64,000 nucleotides of DNA. It comes from Apoderus coryli (Eukaryota; Arthropoda; Insecta; Coleoptera; Attelabidae). Positions 22,330-32,149 of this stretch are shown here, piece by piece (position 1 is the first letter of the stretch; each line of letters begins with the position of its first letter). The position numbers were made by a program, and so were the translations under genes. The DNA lies in the NCBI GenBank assembly GCA_911728435.2, contig OU452206.1:13112297-13176296 (forward strand). Reading direction: 5' to 3'. The notes beneath the pieces are model-generated. The model saw nothing but the letters and a program-made list of their open reading frames with translations. It ran no database searches and was not told the origin of the DNA.

Positions 22330-22510
22330 TTTGGAGACAGTATTATACGGTGTTTGTTGCTCAAAAAATAATTGTTCGATTGAATTTTTGACAATGAGAG
22401 GTTGCTATTATCGGACGTTTTTTACACGGTTCAGGAGTTTAAAAGCCATTTGTTGGATCGAAATTAAGTGTTTCTTGGTTTTGTTTGTCATACAATTCAA
22501 TAACTCTGAT
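22330..22510 (+). pseudogene. Possible LINE C-terminal scrap
   Basis: Frames reading FVAQKIIVRLNF and then GCYYRTFFTRFRSLKAICWI resemble the stretch IQKRAVRxI...DHCRPxFxxLxILTLxCLYI that precedes the LINE C-terminus. Short and broken, so only suggestive. Downstream hydrophobic frames come from T-rich DNA. Confidence 0.35.
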
Positions 22511-23480
22511 TTTAAAAATTGTATGTTTTTTTATCTGTTGTTATTTTTATGTGTATTGATTTTTATGTGTATTTATTTTTCAATATATTTATTTTTATTT
22601 TATTCACCTCTTTATATTTCTGTAGTGTGTTTGTTTATTATTTAATTTAGTTATGGCCATTGTCTATACGTCTATACTATGTATATAAGAAATTGAGACA
22701 ATAAAAATTACATTACAAAACTGAATGGCATGAACATTCGTTGCCACACACATTTCCATTTAATAAAAAATAAAATAATTGCTTGCTTTCTGTACCAAAT
22801 TATTAGTTATTTTAATATCAAACAAACATAATTGTCCCTACTACTTATTTTAATTTTAACATACCACCTGTAAGTGATGCATAATAATTATAATATAATT
22901 TTATTATAACATATAGAACAACCTATAATTTACCTAATCTTATGCGTTCTATTTAAATCACTAATCACATCTTAAACGAAACATGAAAGGATAAAGAAGC
23001 TGGTTTAATTTTTGTACTGCCTGATTTCAGCTGACAGTTTAAACTCGAAAATAGCTCCCATTTATGCATGAAATGAGGACACTTGTGTGTAATTAACTTG
23101 TCAAAAGTTTAGTTACGGAATTATATTATGCCTTGTTTGTTGTGTTTATCGTACTTGATTAACTTTTTGAATTTTCGATTTGATTGAAATTTCTTAATTA
23201 TTATAATTTACTTTCATCTTTTATTACCAAGGGGTTTGATTAGTCGACTCTTTACAGGGTGGTCCAGTTTCGAAAGGGGAAATTTGAGAGGCAGACAGAG
23301 AACTACGCCTAACTCGGTTTACATTTGTGCGTCCTAATCCTCGAAAGGGTATAAATATTTGCAAATTTACTGACAAAGCATACACTCAGTTTCAAAAGTC
23401 ATACACCACCCTTTAAAACCAAAAATATGTATTTGTATTGAATTTCAGCAGTGTAGATACTTACTTGATAATGTTCCTTT
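22511..23480. other. Gene-free stretch
   Basis: No supported gene. A TTTACAGGGTGGTCCAG end at about 23253 is an unpaired element terminus. Confidence 0.4.
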
Positions 23481-23587
23481 TACAAAAATGAAAAAACATG
23501 CCAAAAAATGGAGCAGGTTAATCCTTATCACAATCGTAAAGCAAAACATGTACTTTTGTACGTGCCGTTTAAAAATTCGTCTTAACA

Positions 23588-24818
23588 ATGCCTGGAAATC
23601 CGCTTAGTAATGAAAGTCTTTTGCGAATAATCCTTCCTTCATGAAGAAGGCCTATCACATCGACAAATAGCCGATAGATTAGACTGTGACCACAGTACGG
23701 TTACTCGGACCATTCAAAAGCGCATTGAGACGGGTTCTGTGGAAAGTAGACCTAGAAGTGGGCGTCCACGAGTTCCAACCGAAAGGCAAGACCGATATGT
23801 TTCTCAAGTGACTCGGAGAAATAGATTTGTAACGGTCAGCAGTCTTCGAATGCAATTCCAGCATACTTACCATCAAGTTGTTTCTAATGCCACCATTAGA
23901 AGACGCGTCATTGCCTTGGGTTTGCTGTCTAGAAGACCTCTACGAGTGCCAAGGTTGTTACCTAGACATAGGCGGTCGCGGATAGAATGGGCTCGTGGTC
24001 ACCAAAACTGGCTTTTGCCTCTATGGTCAAATGTAATGTTCCCGGATGAGACAAGGATTGGATTGGTTAGTGACGATCGTCGATGTCGAGTCTGGAGAGA
24101 ACGGGAAGCACAACACCGACTTGCTTTCGCCAGAGAATTGGTACCATTTGAAGTCGGGAGTGTTATGTTTTGGGGTAGACTCATGTACGGAAGAAGAACC
24201 CCCTTGGTTCATGTTCCTGGCACTATCACCGGCCAAATTTATATCGATCTTATTCTTCGGCCTATTTTGCAACCAATTCGAGACGAAGCAGGTACCAATT
24301 TCATCTTTATGGACGATAACGCTGTTAAATATTATTTTTATAAGGACATTCAAGAATTATTGGCAACCGTGTAAAATTCAACCCCGCGCAAACAAAGCGT
24401 CACTTACTTTACTTGCTCGTTGTACATGTTACGCTATAGATGTGCTTTTTGAACATAAGGTGTTATTTTATTGTTTTTAACAAGTTTTATTTCGATCAAC
24501 CCGTGAGAAAAGTTCAATACAAACGCTCGTCCACATCGAAGCCGAGTCGTCCTAGAGTTTCTTCGGGAGGGTGAAATTGACAGATTGGAGTGGCCACCTC
24601 TTTCTCCGGACATGAATCCCACCGAGCATGTCTGGGACTACTAGTCTAGATCGATTCGTCGTCGCTTGAACCCACCTATGAACGTTCAAGAGCTCATACT
24701 AGCCGCTACCGAAAAATGGAATAACATTCCTGAAGAATACCTAAATAACCACATACGAGGCATGCATTGCGACAAAGTATGGGTGGCAATACAAGGTACT
24801 GAAAGTAGTGACGTGTGA
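23588..24818 (+). pseudogene. Tc1-type transposase pseudogene
   Basis: Starts at ATG 23588 with MPGNPLSNESLLRIIL. A frameshift near 23637 leads into a paired-like DNA-binding domain (HRQIADRLDCDHSTVTRTIQ). Then come the linker SRPRSGRPRVPTERQ and a second helix-turn-helix (TYHQVVSNATIRRRVIALGL). The catalytic domain shows FPDETR (first D) and IFMDDNA (second D). After the 204-bp insertion comes LSPDMNPTEHVWD (catalytic E). Excluding the insertion, the last two residues are 34 apart, the DD34E spacing of Tc1 elements. Frameshift, insertion and a stop after HVWDY make it inactive. Confidence 0.85.
24318..24527. mobile_element. 204-bp insertion with 6-bp target duplication
   Basis: The transposase sequence is continuous if 24324-24527 is removed. 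AACGCT occurs at 24318-24323 and again at 24522-24527, and neither flank extends the match, giving an exact 6-bp direct repeat. The inserted segment has no clear inverted ends or poly-A tail, and no family that I recognise. The 6-bp duplication shows it arrived as a discrete insertion rather than by random drift. Confidence 0.75.
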
Positions 24819-24872
24819 CATAATCAACAAATAAAGTTACTTGGCAATGAAATTTTTTGGCATTTTTTCTTT

Positions 24873-25451
24873 TTGCCCTAATAACCTTTAATTAGTTAAG
24901 TGTCATCATACTTTAAAATGCTGCAAAATCAATTAAATCCCTAATAGTAAGGATATATTTTTAGAATGACAATTTATATCAGAATCAGCTCAAAATACCT
25001 GATTTAAACAAATGAAATGTTTGTTAAAATATACCGGGTGTGCAGTTGTGCATGATGTTTTCTGGTTCCGTTTACTGATAATTTCTACAGAACGTTGAGT
25101 CATTAGTTGCTTGCGCTATAACTGCAAAGTAATTATTCAACTACAGTTATTCGCTAGTGTCCTTGTATATGAATTATTGTTCGCAAAACCAATAAAATTT
25201 TGGATATGTGGTGAAATGTTGCTGCTGATATTATACAAGCGCACTAGGTCGTGCACAAAATTGGAACATATTATTAATAGCGGATAGAAAAGAGACAGGG
25301 AGTATGGCACGCCAAAATGGAAATAATAAAATTTGTGCTACTGTCATTTATTACGGCATAGAAATTATCACTTTGCCGGAAATATCATGATCGATAGAGT
25401 ATAATAGCACAAACAATGTTTATATGAAATAGAATAAAACATACAAAATTA
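24873..25451. other. Gene-free stretch
   Basis: A CCGGGTGTGCAGTTGTGCATG near 25034 may be a degenerate element end. Nothing else. Confidence 0.4.
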
Positions 25452-25612
25452 TAATTTTAAAAAGTAGTCAATTTTTAAGTGAAGTTGTAATTTCAACAAT
25501 GAAAAAATAAAAGTCAAATCTCCACGAAATAAGTTTAATAGAACAATCGTCAGTTAAAACATCCTCAGCCAAACATGTTTCGGAACTAGACCAGTTCTAT
25601 CATCAGTAACAA
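25452..25612 (-). repeat. Hammerhead-bearing repeat, copy 2
   Basis: On the minus strand this repeat runs from the ribozyme-like motif (25568-25610) into a body matching the copy at 30819-30975: CTTATTTCGTGGAGATTTGA and ACTTTTATTTTTTC correspond to CTTATTTTGTGGAGATTGA and CTTTTATTTCCC. Its distal part (GTAGTCAATTTTTAAGTG) also matches 58262-58285. Non-coding. Confidence 0.65.
25568..25610 (-). ncRNA. Hammerhead-ribozyme-like motif, copy 2
   Basis: Minus strand: stem I GTTA pairs with TGGC using two G-U wobbles. CTGATGA is followed by stem II GAACT/AGTTC (perfect 5 bp) around GGTCT, then GAAA. The minimal stem III ACATGT pairs A-U and C-G. The NUH site is GTT, directly before TGGC. Predicted cleavage is between 25572 and 25571. 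The stem II sequence differs from the other two copies but keeps its pairing. Confidence 0.65.
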
Positions 25613-25912
25613 ACAATAAACAAAAGGAAAAACTTTCAAGAGATTCATGATCGATTATGATTTCTTAGATCATACCTAAATATAAATCAACATTTTTATG
25701 TTATTTTTATTTAAGAAATCAAACAATTTTTAAGTTTAAATATTTCCAATTTATTTTTATAATAATAGCGACATGTTCCGCCAACACTGTGGGCTTTAGT
25801 GTTAGGGTATATGTACTGTATAGGGATGACAATCCGTTTTATGTTATATACTATTTAGATGGTTTCGGTGCAAAAAATAAATAAACGCCATCCACTCTAA
25901 ATGAAAGATACT

Positions 25913-26604
25913 TCACGAACTTTCTCTGAACCTTCTCAATATGCTATATGTGAACTCTATAAATGGGATACCAAATAAGAGGACAATATTCCACTCTCGA
26001 ACGAACATAAGATTTGTATACACTACAAGTGCAGATATATCATTGAAACTTCCACAATTTCTCACAATAACATTGTACATTTTCATAGCTAGACTGGCCT
26101 TAGCATTTACATGGAGTACGAAAGACAATTTTGAGTCAAACACAACTCCAAAATCAGTAGTAGAGGAACACCTACCAAGGAAAGTCTGACAAACTGTATA
26201 TCGAAAATTTATAATATTTTTCTTTCTTAAGAAAGATATATATTTGCATTTACTGACGTTTAATGACAGCCCATTAAGATTACATCAATCTTCCACAGCC
26301 GCAAGGGCACACTGAAGCTGAAGGCAGTCGTCATAGGATTCAACAGGAGCAAACAATTTAAGATCCTCAGCAAAAAACAATCTCTTGACATTAGATAATC
26401 ATTCAGATCGTCTATAAAAATTATAAACAAGAGTGGGCCCAAACAGGAACACTCGAAGAAGCGCCATAGTTATGGGACCTATAGCCGCCATAGGAAACGT
26501 ACTGCCTTCTATCGCGAAGATATGACGAAAATAGTGACTTCAAACTGCCATCGAATCCATAAACACATCGTGATCCAACCTATCAAAAGCCTTAGCAAAG
26601 TCTG
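25913..26604 (-). pseudogene. Host LINE, 3' half (RT palm to C-terminus)
   Basis: Minus-strand continuation of the LINE at 27558-28240. From the right it reads YTDFAKAFDRLDH (first catalytic Asp), then SSYLRDRRQYVSY, then LGPLLFIIFIDDLNDYL, a weak active-site region, and VEDWCNLNGLSLNVSKCKYI. It ends in FGVVFDSKLSFVLHV, ALVVYTNLMFVREWN and a stop at 25913. The order is that of Jockey/CR1-like RTs. Several frameshifts. It is separated from its 5' half by a plus-strand LINE insertion. Confidence 0.75.
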
Positions 26605-26609
26605 TATAA

Positions 26610-27552
26610 TTATCATTAATGATTTACCGCTACATCTGCCATGCTCTGACCTGACATTGTTTGCAGACGATTCAACTATTGTCGATGTTGAACTGTTGAG
26701 TGATGTTCTAGCCTCAAGTATGATTAATTCGCAGTCGAGGGCTGCTGACTGGTTTGCAGCTAACAAACTCTGTCTGAATACCAAAATATTTACATTACGT
26801 GAGACGGATGTTGCTGTTTCTGATGGTCTGGTAAAGTTTTTGGGTGTCACTTTGGACCAAAAGCTAACCTGGGCGGGTCATGTCGAGGTTACCATTACCA
26901 AGTTGTCTAAGGTTGTGTTCATGTTGCGAAGCTTGAAGGGTGAAGTCTCTTTTAATGTTATGAAATCAGCATATTATGGCCTTTTTCACAGTGTGGCTTC
27001 ATATGCTTTGTCAATTTGGGGACACTCTTGTCATGCGAGTCGGGTATTCGCAATCCAAAGACGAGTGGTTCGAATAATGACAGATTTAAAGTTTAGAGAG
27101 GAGGTCAGACCTAAATTTAAAGAATTTAAAATAATTACACTCCCGTGTCTCTATATCTACAATTCAATTATGTATGTGAAAAATAATTGCAATCTGTACA
27201 TAAAGCATGATGAAGTTCACAACCACAATACCAGAAACAAAAATTACATTCTTCCTGAATATATGAGGTTGGGTAGAAGCAGAAATTCTGTAAATTATTA
27301 TGGTCCCTCATGCTATAATCATTTGCCAGATAGTTTGAAAACACTGAGCCTTGCAATGTTCAAAAATAGATTAAACAACTACTTAATTGACCAGGCTTTT
27401 TACTCCATTGATGAATTCCTCAGCACTGACTTTCTGTTGTGATTAAGTTATATACATTTCTATGTTTTTGTATTGTGTTATGTAATATTTTAGTATTTAA
27501 TATGACTTGTTTAATCCTTTTTTGGTAATGACATGTAATGAGAATAAATAAA
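26610..27552 (+). pseudogene. LINE 3' half nested in an opposite-strand LINE
   Basis: The frame continues open to TGA at 27442. It begins in the RT palm (INDLPLHLPCSDLTLFADDS, with an intact FADD active site), passes DWFAANKLCLNTKI and VKFLGVTLDQKLTWAGHVE, and then YGLFHSVASYALSIWGHS. It ends in RNKNYILPEYMRLGRS and SCYNHLPDSLKTL, with a 3' UTR finishing in AATAAATAAA. About 277 codons are uninterrupted, making this the best preserved LINE piece here. TATAA at 26605-26609 and 27553-27557 may be the target duplication. 5'-truncated before the first catalytic Asp. Confidence 0.85.
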
Positions 27553-27557
27553 TATAA

Positions 27558-28240
27558 CATCAAATTGCTCACCCCTGCCCAAAACTCTGGAAACCTGTTC
27601 AGTAAATACTATTTAGTTCGTAAGAATTGATCTTCTCGACATTAAGCCGTTTTAACTCAGGGAAATCCGTCCGGCTGTAAAGAACATATTCAAAAATCTT
27701 TGAAAAATTATTACCAATAAATGACCTCTCGCCAGACTTATGAATAGGGACCACACGCGCCTCCTTCCATCGTTCCGAAAACTCACCCGTTCTTAGAGCT
27801 CAATTACATATCCTGGCCAATGGCGCCGCCAACACTCCGATGCAGTGTCTCAGAAGAAAAGATGGCAATCCATCAGACCCCGCCGTCATTTTATTCTTAA
27901 GTTTCTTACCAGCATCAGGACTTTCATCGTAGGTAATACTTGGAATTGATATGTGAGTATGTGCTACATTGGTCTCAGGAATGACGGCAGATCCATCTGA
28001 CCGCCGAAAAACGTACTCTAAGAAATCCGCGAAACACTCGACTATGGCCTGATTCCCGAACTTCATCACGTCCGGTATTATTGTCCTGTTGTTCTTAGCA
28101 TGAAAGTATGCCCAGAAATATTTTGGGTCCTCCACTAAACTATCCTGCACCCGCCCTATGTAATCAGAATAAGCTGCCTCAATATCAAGGTTCACCGTTC
28201 GTCTAAGACTTCTAAATCGATTAATAATAAAAGCCATTGT
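27558..28240 (-). pseudogene. Host LINE, 5' half (linker and RT fingers)
   Basis: Minus strand: RSLRRTVNLDIEAAYSDYI and SLVEDPKYFWAYFHAK are the linker between endonuclease and RT in Jockey-like elements. KKLKNKMTAGSDGLPSFLLR opens the RT fingers. After a frameshift near 27800 come LRTGEFSERWKEARVVPIHK and FSKIFEYVLYSR, then EQVSRVLGRGEQFDV. That last frame leads directly into YTDFAKAFD of the 3' half at 26604 once the nested LINE is removed. The endonuclease domain is missing. A different plus-strand LINE piece begins right after it at about 28290. Confidence 0.75.
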
Positions 28241-28289
28241 GTGAATGCAAAATTCCAAATTTGTCAATGGTTTTTATGTTAAAAAATGT

Positions 28290-28768
28290 TGGATAAAACT
28301 TAAATTAACTTCTAGGACCAATCTGTTCCCGTCGTCAGAGGATAATCGTGAATATAAATGGTATTCTGCTGCCCATAGTTGACAAGGCCAAAAATTTGAG
28401 AGTAATTTTCGATAGATTTTATGCACATTAAGAAATGTTGTCAAGAATCTTATTCTGCTCTGAGATTTATTTATAGGAACAGACATATTTGTGTGACTCA
28501 TTGGTGTTTTCAAATTTCAATTATTGTGATTTTGTACATGGACCCTGCCTGGATTTAGATTATGATGGATTTCGGGTTTGATAGCCCCATGTGGTGCACG
28601 CTTTGCCTCGTTGGTTCAGCGAACATTCTAATTTTGTTGTAATTTTCTTTGGAACAAATAAGTATATTGTTATTATCTTTTAGTTATATTAATTTGTTAC
28701 TAGGTATGTCTCAAATATTTATTTGTATTAACTTCAGTGAAGTTTCAATAAAGGCCATTTATTATTGA
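28290..28768 (+). pseudogene. LINE 3' fragment
   Basis: Plus-strand frames read IVNINGILLPIVDKAKNLRV followed by IFDRFYAH, the region after the RT active site (VDxxKNLGVxxD), then SLVFSNFNYCDFVHGPCLD, typical of CR1/Jockey thumb sequences. Several stops. The 3' UTR ends near AATAAAGGCCATTTATTATT at 28768. Confidence 0.6.
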
Positions 28769-29756
28769 CAAAAAAATGTAAGAGAAAATATCTAAAGTGT
28801 TTATTATTTATATTCAAAAAATTATTTACGTTGAGAGATAAAGTTGATCAACTTTATTTTCTTTAGCTTAATATACTGGGAAGATTAAAAACAAAAACAT
28901 TTATTTTTCGAAGTTTTTAATGGACTACCAGAGACCCACTTTAATTTTCATTGATCACCTCTTAAACCCTTTGTGCGAAATATTTATTGCTTTGAAAAGA
29001 TCAAGTATTCAAATAATCATAACCGTAAATTCTCTTAACAATTTAGACGTGCACCCGTTGTGAGGTTTGATTTTTTTTTGTGCTTTTATCAATGTTCCCT
29101 TCCCGCTTTAGATTTCTTTCCCATTTGCATTTAAATGTGAAAAGGGTGATTCGTTTTTGGGATGTATATGATGTAGGTATATATAAAGTGTTAAACCGTA
29201 TAGAAAAATTGCGAAACGACGTCGAAAACGACAAAAAAATGTGTTATAGCAATGGTCGATTACGGTCCTCGCGAACTGGCTACCGAGGAATTAATTCTCC
29301 ATTTATGTGTTGTTTTTTAGCTGTTCAGCTTTTGTTTCAGTACAAACTGTGATTTGGCATAGAATATTGTGTGAAATCACGATATCTAGGTACTCTGACG
29401 AGCTCATATTGTCACGAGAACAGATTGCAAAATTATTAATAAATAAATATAAATTATAAATAAATAACAAACCCCAGATTTTCGATGGAAAAATACAAAA
29501 ATATTATTTTCCTGTTTATTCTAGTTTATCTAGATGAATCACCATTTCTCGATAATCAGGTTAATGTAAGTAATATTATTTGTATTCTATTATTATAACT
29601 CTATAGTCTCTAATTTAAGTTTCATCATTTTGTAAATTCTTCTCTTAACTGTTAATAAACTTAGTCTATTTAAACTTGCTATTCGGTGTTTCAATCTTTT
29701 AGATAAGGTCCTTATTTCCAATGCCGTCGTAGTTCATGTTAAACCTAAAGGTGACA
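28769..29756. other. Gene-free stretch
   Basis: A 90-codon plus frame at 29080-29352 (WDVYDVGIYKVLNRIEKLRN) has no family that I recognise and no supporting start or splice context. Confidence 0.4.
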
Positions 29757-29830
29757 ATATTAAGAGCGAAATGAATTCGTCAGTATCTGTCGACCCAAGC
29801 TTGGGTCTGGTTCCACTGAACTAGACTGAG
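29757..29830 (+). repeat. Dispersed repeat shared with 18712-18770
   Basis: GAAATGAATTCGTCAGTATC is present here and, with one change, at 18726-18745, followed in both by TGT.GACCC and GTCTGGTT. The nearby GTCCGCTATGCC (29860) is the inverse of GGCATAGCGGAC at 18674, so the two loci are rearranged copies of one repeat. Confidence 0.55.
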
Positions 29831-30335
29831 GCCCTGCTAAATTAAACAAAATCATTTTGTCCGCTATGCCACGAAATTATTTTCATTTATAATTTTATCA
29901 TACAAAACCAATGCAGATTTAACCTGTGTGCATCACTATGTTTTTGAAAAACAGGTTCCAATTATTGAATGTCAAGCCAAGCAGAATTTTTGATCAAACT
30001 GAATTCTATTACGAGTAGCTTACGTCAAGACAGAGTCAAATAATTTTTTAAACTTAAAAAACGGATGCCATTATTTACGTGTGAAAGTATCTAATACCCA
30101 CTTAAAAAAACTTGGATATTGCACATCAAAATTGGCGAAATTTTTCCGACGATCTGCGACACCCTGTATAAATTTACAACACCTAGCTGCCACAGATCGT
30201 TAGAAGGTAGCTTTTTACTTTCCCGCTCACGGAATGTATTGTGAACGCGCTTACAAAAAAATTGAGAAAATAAGATATATAATAATAAGGATATAACCAT
30301 TTTGAAGTCCCCCGAGACGATTAAGACCATTTCCA

Positions 30336-30575
30336 GATGGAAGTCTGTCTGTCTGTGTGTGTGTCCGTATGTATTCTTCCACGATAGCGCCTAAACGCTT
30401 GAACCAAGTGAGCTAAACTTTGGTAATTTAAAAGCATTTTTTATCTGCTTTACAGAATATAATAAAGTAATTTTATAAGGGTTTTTGGGGTTATTGATAG
30501 GCCGTGCGGTTTCCATGCGGAAGGGCCTCGGTTCGAATCCCACCTCTGGCAACTTTTTTTTTTAATTTCTAATTT
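30336..30575 (+). mobile_element. tRNA-derived SINE
   Basis: A GTCTGTCTGTCTGTGTGTGT leader (30341-30360) is followed by AGCGCCTAAACGCTTGAACC and then a tRNA-like segment. That segment has an anticodon-arm-like GCGGTTTCCATGCGG and a good box B, GGTTCGAATCCCACC (30529-30543), and ends before a T-run. The leader and tRNA-like part may be two neighbouring repeats rather than one element. Confidence 0.5.
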
Positions 30576-30818
30576 GTGAATAAACTAGTGAGTTGTTAGG
30601 TTAGTTTATTGCAAATAATAGAAATTCAACGGCAACTGGTACAATCCAACCATACCAATGATTAACAAAAAGAAAAATAAGTACGACCCCAATAATTTTT
30701 ATCAAAATATGACTTAGTTTTAGTTTATTTGTGTTTATATAATTTCTTTTATGAAACGACGTTGTGTTTTTTCTCGTGTATGTTCAATTGATAAACCAGC
30801 TTTTCGATATATCAAACC

Positions 30819-30861
30819 CACCACTGATGATGAGGCCGGGTGCCTCGAAACATCTATGGTG
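30819..30861 (+). ncRNA. Hammerhead-ribozyme-like motif, copy 3
   Basis: Plus strand: stem I CACCA pairs with TGGTG (30857-30861). CTGATGA occupies 30824-30830. Stem II GAGGC/GCCTC is a perfect 5 bp (30832-30836 and 30842-30846) around CGGGT, followed by GAAA. Stem III is reduced to ACATCT. The NUH site is CTA, with predicted cleavage between 30856 and 30857. Both stems differ in sequence from copies 1 and 2 yet keep their pairing. Confidence 0.65.
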
Positions 30862-30975
30862 ACTAAATGAAGACCCTGAGAGGGATTTATTAGACTTATT
30901 TTGTGGAGATTGACTTTTATTTCCCATATCGAATATCGCACTCCACTTTAATATGGACTACTTCTTTAAATTGAA
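30819..30975 (+). repeat. Hammerhead-bearing repeat, copy 3
   Basis: Begins with the ribozyme-like motif (30819-30861). The body, GACTTATTTTGTGGAGATTG and ACTTTTATTTCCCATATC, then ACTCCACTTTAATATGGACT, matches the inverse of 25452-25566 and 58262-58335. Confidence 0.65.
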
Positions 30976-31370
30976 TTATTATTATTATTAAAATTCTGTT
31001 TACGCAGGTCATATATTTCAGATTATATTATATCTTGTCGGCAAAGTTTTGGGGCGACACAACCGATTATTATTATGTTAGCTGAAATTTTATGATATAA
31101 GTAATCTTAATTTTTAGCTGAGATCAGAAATTTGTTAAAAAAATAAATAATTTTAATTTCTGTCTAAATTAAACAAAATTCGATTAGAGAGTTGTTATGA
31201 AATTTACCTTTAATTATTTCAAGGAACCTAAAAAATGTAAAAATAGGTATATAGAGTGTCCTATTTGAAATTCTGGAGTTAGTGACGGTACAGCAATTTT
31301 CGGACGCCCTGTATTATTAACACTCAAATCATTTTAAACTTTTGTTACATTACCTTTGTTTTTTCTAAAG

Positions 31371-32149
31371 TCAGTAGTTTCTGAGAAAAGGTACTTCCCC
31401 TAACAAAGTGCCCACCCTATACATCTCTATTAAAGGTGTTATTCCCAATATTATGCATCTTAGAGCCTTCCTTTGCAAAATGAAAACTGAAGAAGCGGAA
31501 CTGCCCCCAAAGCAAAAACAAACACCGTAACGTATTCTTGAGACGATCATGGAAGGAGACATCATTTTTTGGTAAACACTGGCCTCAGACTTCTTACCAC
31601 AAAACACACGGCGCCTATCTTAGCCACTAGGTCTCGGCAGTGATAGCTCCAAGGCAGCGAGCCATCACTGCAGTTATTAAATTGTACTGAAAATTCGCAA
31701 TTTATGAAAATGCATTAAATGAGTTTTAGCAATGTTAAAATGTAAAAGGTTCACCTGAAACCACCCGACCATCCTTGAAAACACAGACTGCCACTCATCT
31801 CTAAGCTCGCCCCAGCATCCTCACAAGAAATAACCAGTAATATGTCATCCGCATCAATTGAATAGGAACCAGGAACAACAATTCTACCAAAATCGTTAAT
31901 GTACGTATAACAAAAACAGTATAGGGCCCAAACTGGATCCTTGCTGATTCGAATGGGTGACGAACAAACTCTCTGCATTATTCCATTAGTAACCGTATTT
32001 ATGGAGACATACTGGGACCGATCACTCAAATAAGTCATTAGCCAGCGCAAGGAGCTATCAGAAATCCGGTTCCAACCGCGCGAGCATGTATGATCCACGC
32101 AGTCAAAAGCTCTAATGAGGTCACAAAAGACGCCAACAGGATTTAACAT
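31371..32149 (-). pseudogene. LINE reverse transcriptase fragment
   Basis: Minus-strand reading from the right: GVFCDLIRAFDCVDH holds the first catalytic Asp. Then LRWLMTYLSDRSQYVSINTV, a decayed GxPQGSxLGP motif (ISKDPVWALYCF), YINDFGRIVVPGSYS, and DADDILLVISCEDAG as the YADD region. After an unalignable gap at about 31608-31750 a further piece reads RIRYGVCF and VFILQRKALRCIILGITPL, from downstream of the RT core. CR1/Jockey-like; ruined by frameshifts. Confidence 0.7.

Larger units (their letters stand above)
23481..24872 (+). mobile_element. Tc1-like DNA transposon (DD34E), interrupted
   Basis: Carries the transposase relic at 23588-24818. A possible inner terminal-repeat block AAAACATGCCAAAAAATGG (about 23491-23509) matches the inverse near TTTTTTGGCATTTTTTC (24851-24867). 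I could not find a clean outermost repeat, so the limits are approximate. A foreign 204-bp segment sits inside the coding region (24318-24527). Confidence 0.65.

Noticed and set aside
22331..22645. Hydrophobic 104-codon frame as a membrane protein
   Set aside because: Its hydrophobic end comes from T-rich sequence, and its start looks like a LINE scrap.
29080..29352. 90-codon plus-strand frame
   Set aside because: No recognisable domain, and no promoter or splice context.
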